The notes under the pieces were generated by a model. It was not told the origin of the DNA. It searched no databases and saw only the letters and a list, made by a program, of their open reading frames with translations. 64,000 bases of DNA. Source: Sclerotinia nivalis. Lineage: Eukaryota; Ascomycota; Leotiomycetes; Helotiales; Sclerotiniaceae. Shown here piece by piece: positions 60,836-64,000 of the stretch. Numbering within the stretch: the stretch's first letter is position 1; each line of letters opens with the position of its first letter. The DNA lies in the NCBI GenBank assembly GCA_029531795.1, contig CM055954.1:1-64000 (forward strand). Direction: 5' to 3'. A program made the translations under genes and the position numbers.

Positions 60836-60927
60836 GTATCTTACCACCGTTATTTATATTAATAGGTCTATTTGGATCAAATAACAAAGTAAGAGCTAGC
60901 TTTTATTTATTTTTATATACATTGTTT
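60836..60927 (+). pseudogene. nad4: 5'-truncated nad4, exon a
   Basis: Begins abruptly at (S)-I-L-P-P-L-F-I-L-I-G then LFGSNNKVRASFYLFLYTLF. The first ~140 residues are absent. A group I intron follows. Confidence 0.85.
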
Positions 60928-61205
60928 GATGGAGAAGGTCTCCATCAATTTAAGTGTAAAATAGCCAAACTACGGAAAAGCCTTAAAGCTCTAGTAACCA
61001 AGGTAATAGAGGAAACTTTATTATTGGCCTGATTAATGTCTCAGGGTATGGTAACATCACTAGAGATGGCAGTAATGCAATGGGTGATCGCGTATCTAAA
61101 CCAGGCTTTGCCTGTAAAAGAGCAACGAGTAGACGGTTCTTCAAATTCTATAAATTTAGATTTTGTAAGGTATACTCTAGTCGCTGGGAAACCAGTTTTT
61201 GGGAT

Positions 61206-62366
61206 AAAAATCCATTTCTATCGTGATAGTCGCAAAGTTGTAATGTGGTTAATGGGCCGGCATAGCCGAGCTTTTATACATACAACTAGGTCTATACAAA
61301 ATTTAGAAAGCCTCACTTCTTTACGAAGTAAGGAACGTGAGCAAGTAAATAACATCTCTACATTAGTAAAACCCACCGCGTTAAATATAATCAAGTTAGA
61401 TCCTTGGTTTGTAACGGGGTTTGTAGACGCAGAGGGATGTTTTATGTTGGGTATGTTCGTTAGTAGCAAGTACAGAATGGGTTATCAAGTTCAAGCCATA
61501 TTTAAGATTAGTTTAGACAATAAGGATTATGATTTATTGTGCAAGATTCAAGATTATTTGGGAGTAGGTAGTATTATGAAGCACGGGAGCACTTCTTTAC
61601 AATATACGATTAAATCTTTGAAAGATTTCAGTATAATTATATCTCATTTTGAGATACATCCGCTGATTAGCCAAAAATGGGCTGATTACGAACTTTGAAA
61701 ATCAGCTATCACATTAATTCAAAACAAGGAACATCTAACTAAAGATGGTTTTAATAAGATCCTTAGCATTAGAGCTTCTATGAATTTAGGTTTATCTGAT
61801 GAATTAAAGCTAGTTTTCCCGGATATTCGCCCGGTTTCTAGACCTTTACTTAAGGATAAATATGTAAAAGATTCAAACTGATTAGCAGGTTTTACTTTAT
61901 TTTTTCCCCTTTTTTTTTAATTATAAGTTTATTATCTATATAGTAATAAAATTATTTATTAAAAAAAAGGGGGAAAAATTAGGTGAGGAATGTTTCTACA
62001 TTTCTATACTTAAATCATCTACTTGTAAAATAGGTAAAGCTGTAATATTAAAATTTCAAATAGCTCAACATAGTAGAGATACTGAGCTTATGAGAAGCTT
62101 AATATCTACTCTTGGATGTGGTAGAATTGAACTAAACTTAGCCAGATCTACTGTTAATTTTTTTAGTTACAAAATATACGGATATTAGCGATAAAGTAAT
62201 ACCATTCTTTGATAAATACCCCCTTAAGGGTGCTAAAGTTTCAGGTTATAATTATTTCAAACAAGTATCTATTTTAATGAGTAAGAAAGCTCACTTAACT
62301 GAACAAGGATTATCTGAAATTCAATCTATAAAGTCCAAGATGAATATCCTTAGACGTTCTGTTTAA
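61206..62366 (+). pseudogene. LAGLIDADG homing endonuclease with a hairpin in its second motif
   Basis: Frame open from within the core (about 61036). First motif PWFVTGFVDAEGCFMLGM intact; LTKDGFNKILSIRASMNLGL; second motif NWLAGFT | 82-bp hairpin | LGEECFYISILKSSTCKI. A one-base slip in a T-run near 62160 shifts the frame again before KYTDISDKVIPFFDKYPLKG. Ends MNILRRSV, TAA. Same family as rnl intron 3. Confidence 0.87.
61897..61981. repeat. AT hairpin element inside a LAGLIDADG motif
   Basis: TTATTTTTTCCCC to GGGGGAAAAATTA, loop as at 38293 and 44559; net 82 bp; removal restores G-F-T-L-G-E-E-C-F. Confidence 0.92.
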
Positions 62367-62647
62367 CGTGATTTGTGATACTAAGACCAAGGTACTTATC
62401 TAAAGTTTTGCTTGCTAGGCAGCAATATGGTATAATATTACAACTTGTACTGACCACTACTATTACCGATTGTGTATTTGCTATGTGACACGAAATTAAT
62501 ATACCCGCGATAGATTTAACCGGTTAGTCCGGTGTGGATTAAAAGTAACTCAAAATTAAAGTTAACACAATAACCCTTCCTTCATTGTTAACACAACAGC
62601 CTTTCCTTCATTGTTAACATAACAAGGATAAAGTTGTGTACGTGTTT

Positions 62648-63601
62648 GGATCATTGTTTTTATTATTATCCATATTAACAATATCTTCAATAATGGGAAC
62701 TACAGATTTTGATGCATTATACAAAACCAATTTTTATTATTCTACACAGTTGTTTTTATTTTATGGTATATTTATAGCCTTTGCTGTAAAAACTCCTACT
62801 ATATTCTTAAACACATGGTTATTAAAAGCTCACGTAGAATCGCCTTTAGGTGGTAGTATAATTTTAGCTGCTATTGTTTTAAAATTAAGTTTATATGGTA
62901 TTTTTAGACTTATGCTACCTTTATTACCTAAAGCTTCCTTAGATTATACTTATATAATATACCTTATAGGTGTTATAACTATAATATACGCTAGTTTTAG
63001 TACTTTAAGAACAATAGATGTTAAAGAGCTTATTGCTTATAGTTCTGTATCACATGCAGCTGTTTATCTTATCGGTGTATTTAGTAACACAATCCAAGGA
63101 ATAGAAGGTGGTATAGCTTTAGGGTTAGCACACGGATTTGTTTCAAGTGGGTTATTTATTTGCGCTGGAGGGGTATTATATGATAGATCTGCTACTAGAT
63201 TAATTAGTTTCTATAGAGGTATAGCTCAATTAATGCCTTTATTTTCTATTTTATTCTTTATTTTATCTTTAGCTAATGCGGGTACTCCTCTTACTTTAAA
63301 TTTCGTAGGTGAATTTATGTGTTTATATGGTACCTTTGAGAGATTACCTTTATTAGGTCTTTTTGCCAGCTCTTCTATAGTATTTAGCGCTGCATATACT
63401 ATATATATGTTTAACAGAATAGCTTTTGGAGGATCATACAGTAAATTTTTTGAAGTTAATATAAGTGATGTAAATAAACGTGAATTTTTTATTTTACTTA
63501 CATTAGTAGTATTTACTGTTATATTAGGTATTTACCCTGCTCCTATTTTAGACGGTTTACATTATTCAGTTTCATCTCTAATATATAGTAATTTTAGTTA
63601 A
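62648..63601 (+). pseudogene. nad4: 5'-truncated nad4, exon b (native C-terminus)
   Basis: GSLFLLLSILTISSIMGTTD to LDGLHYSVSSLIYSNFS and TAA 63599. Sequence is fully open and well conserved. It carries the normal nad4 end that the fused copy lacks. Without its N-terminal third it cannot make a working subunit unless it is joined in trans to the upstream copy. It may be the remnant of the resident gene displaced by the nad4-HEG block. Confidence 0.88.
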
Positions 63602-63756
63602 TTTAAAGTTATTATTAATTATTTTGTTCTAAGATATAGAAGCTTAGTTTTTAGGTTTATTTCTCTTTCTAGCCTAAGTTACTACAGGTAGCTTAGCTTT
63701 TTTGTGCTACTAGGCAGCCTATAAAAAAAAAAGAAAAAAAAAGAATAGTTTCGGCC
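63602..63756 (+). other. Spacer after nad4
   Basis: An imperfect stem AGCCTAAGTTACTACAGGTA...near 63670 could aid 3' processing; otherwise nothing recognised. Confidence 0.35.
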
Positions 63757-63910
63757 TTTATTTTTTCCTTTTTTTTTAATAAATAGTTTAATTACTACCC
63801 CCCCCCCCCTAATCCGGAGGATAAGGGGGGTAGAAATTAAACAACGCTCCGCTTAGTTTAATTACTACGTAGTAATTTATTTATAATTATAAAAAAAAGG
63901 AAAAAATTTA
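63757..63910. repeat. Expanded AT hairpin with GC insert in loop
   Basis: TTTATTTTTTCC to GGAAAAAATTTA. AGTTTAATTACTACG occurs twice, split by a GC palindrome (CCCCTAATCCGGAGGATAAG). Same build as 39393-39604. Confidence 0.8.
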
Positions 63911-64000
63911 GCAAGCGTGCTGAAACCTGCTCCTTTCCCTCCGGGAGCGGAATGTATTTTTTATTTATTTATCATTCTTATATCTTTTTTGGTTTTCTTT

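Larger units (their letters stand above)
60928..62647 (+). mobile_element. Group IB intron in the truncated nad4
   Basis: Core 60960-61160: AACTACGGAAAAGCCTTAAA, GGTAACATCACTAGAGATGG, GGGTGATCGCGTATCTAAAC, AAAGAGCAACGAGTAGACGG. The ORF follows. Splicing ACATTGTTT to GGATCATTG restores YTLFGSLF. The intact nad4 at 58208 has no intron at this site. Confidence 0.85.

Overview
The window is mitochondrial DNA from a filamentous ascomycete (Pezizomycotina). Three things support this. TGA must be read as tryptophan in cox1, rps3, nad4 and most intron ORFs. The last rnl intron (site equivalent to E. coli L2449) encodes Rps3. The cluster rnl-T-E-M-M-L-A-F-L-Q-H-M is typical of that group. Every feature is on the + strand. 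The base composition is AT-rich, with many T/A-run hairpins and GC-rich palindromes. The window suggests an unusually large, intron-loaded mitogenome; the species cannot be read from it.

Layout. 1-~16080: rnl, entered from inside its 5' part, in six exons separated by five introns with GIY-YIG, LAGLIDADG or rps3 ORFs. 16200-23211: eleven tRNA genes, one further trnL(UAA) split by a 2-kb insertion that carries a complete trnL(UAA) and a GIY-YIG ORF, and HEG debris. ~24293-54664: cox1, about 30 kb, which I resolve into 17 exons (several of 4-15 nt) and 16 introns, two of them group II and the rest group I. 55080-57026: a second, partial copy of the rnl L2449 intron and its flanks in which rps3 is replaced by an unrelated serine-rich ORF. 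57667-63601: a rearranged nad4 locus with a decayed fragment, a complete nad4 fused in frame to a double-motif LAGLIDADG domain, and a 5'-truncated second nad4 carrying its own intron.

How it works together. The rRNA, tRNA, cox1, nad4 and rps3 genes are the housekeeping content (translation and respiratory chain). Nearly everything else is intron RNA, intron-encoded homing endonucleases (HEGs) and short palindromic elements that insert into them. HEGs sit inside HEGs. A family of ~80-90 bp hairpins has landed in the LAGLIDADG catalytic motif in five places in four genes, including both motifs of one enzyme. A 17-nt hairpin sits in a GIY motif. One cox1 intron encodes a continuous GIY-YIG plus LAGLIDADG reading frame. 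Exon limits were set by eye from cox1/LSU conservation plus the group I rule (exon ends in U, intron ends in G); most protein-exon limits should be right to a few bases and need RNA evidence.
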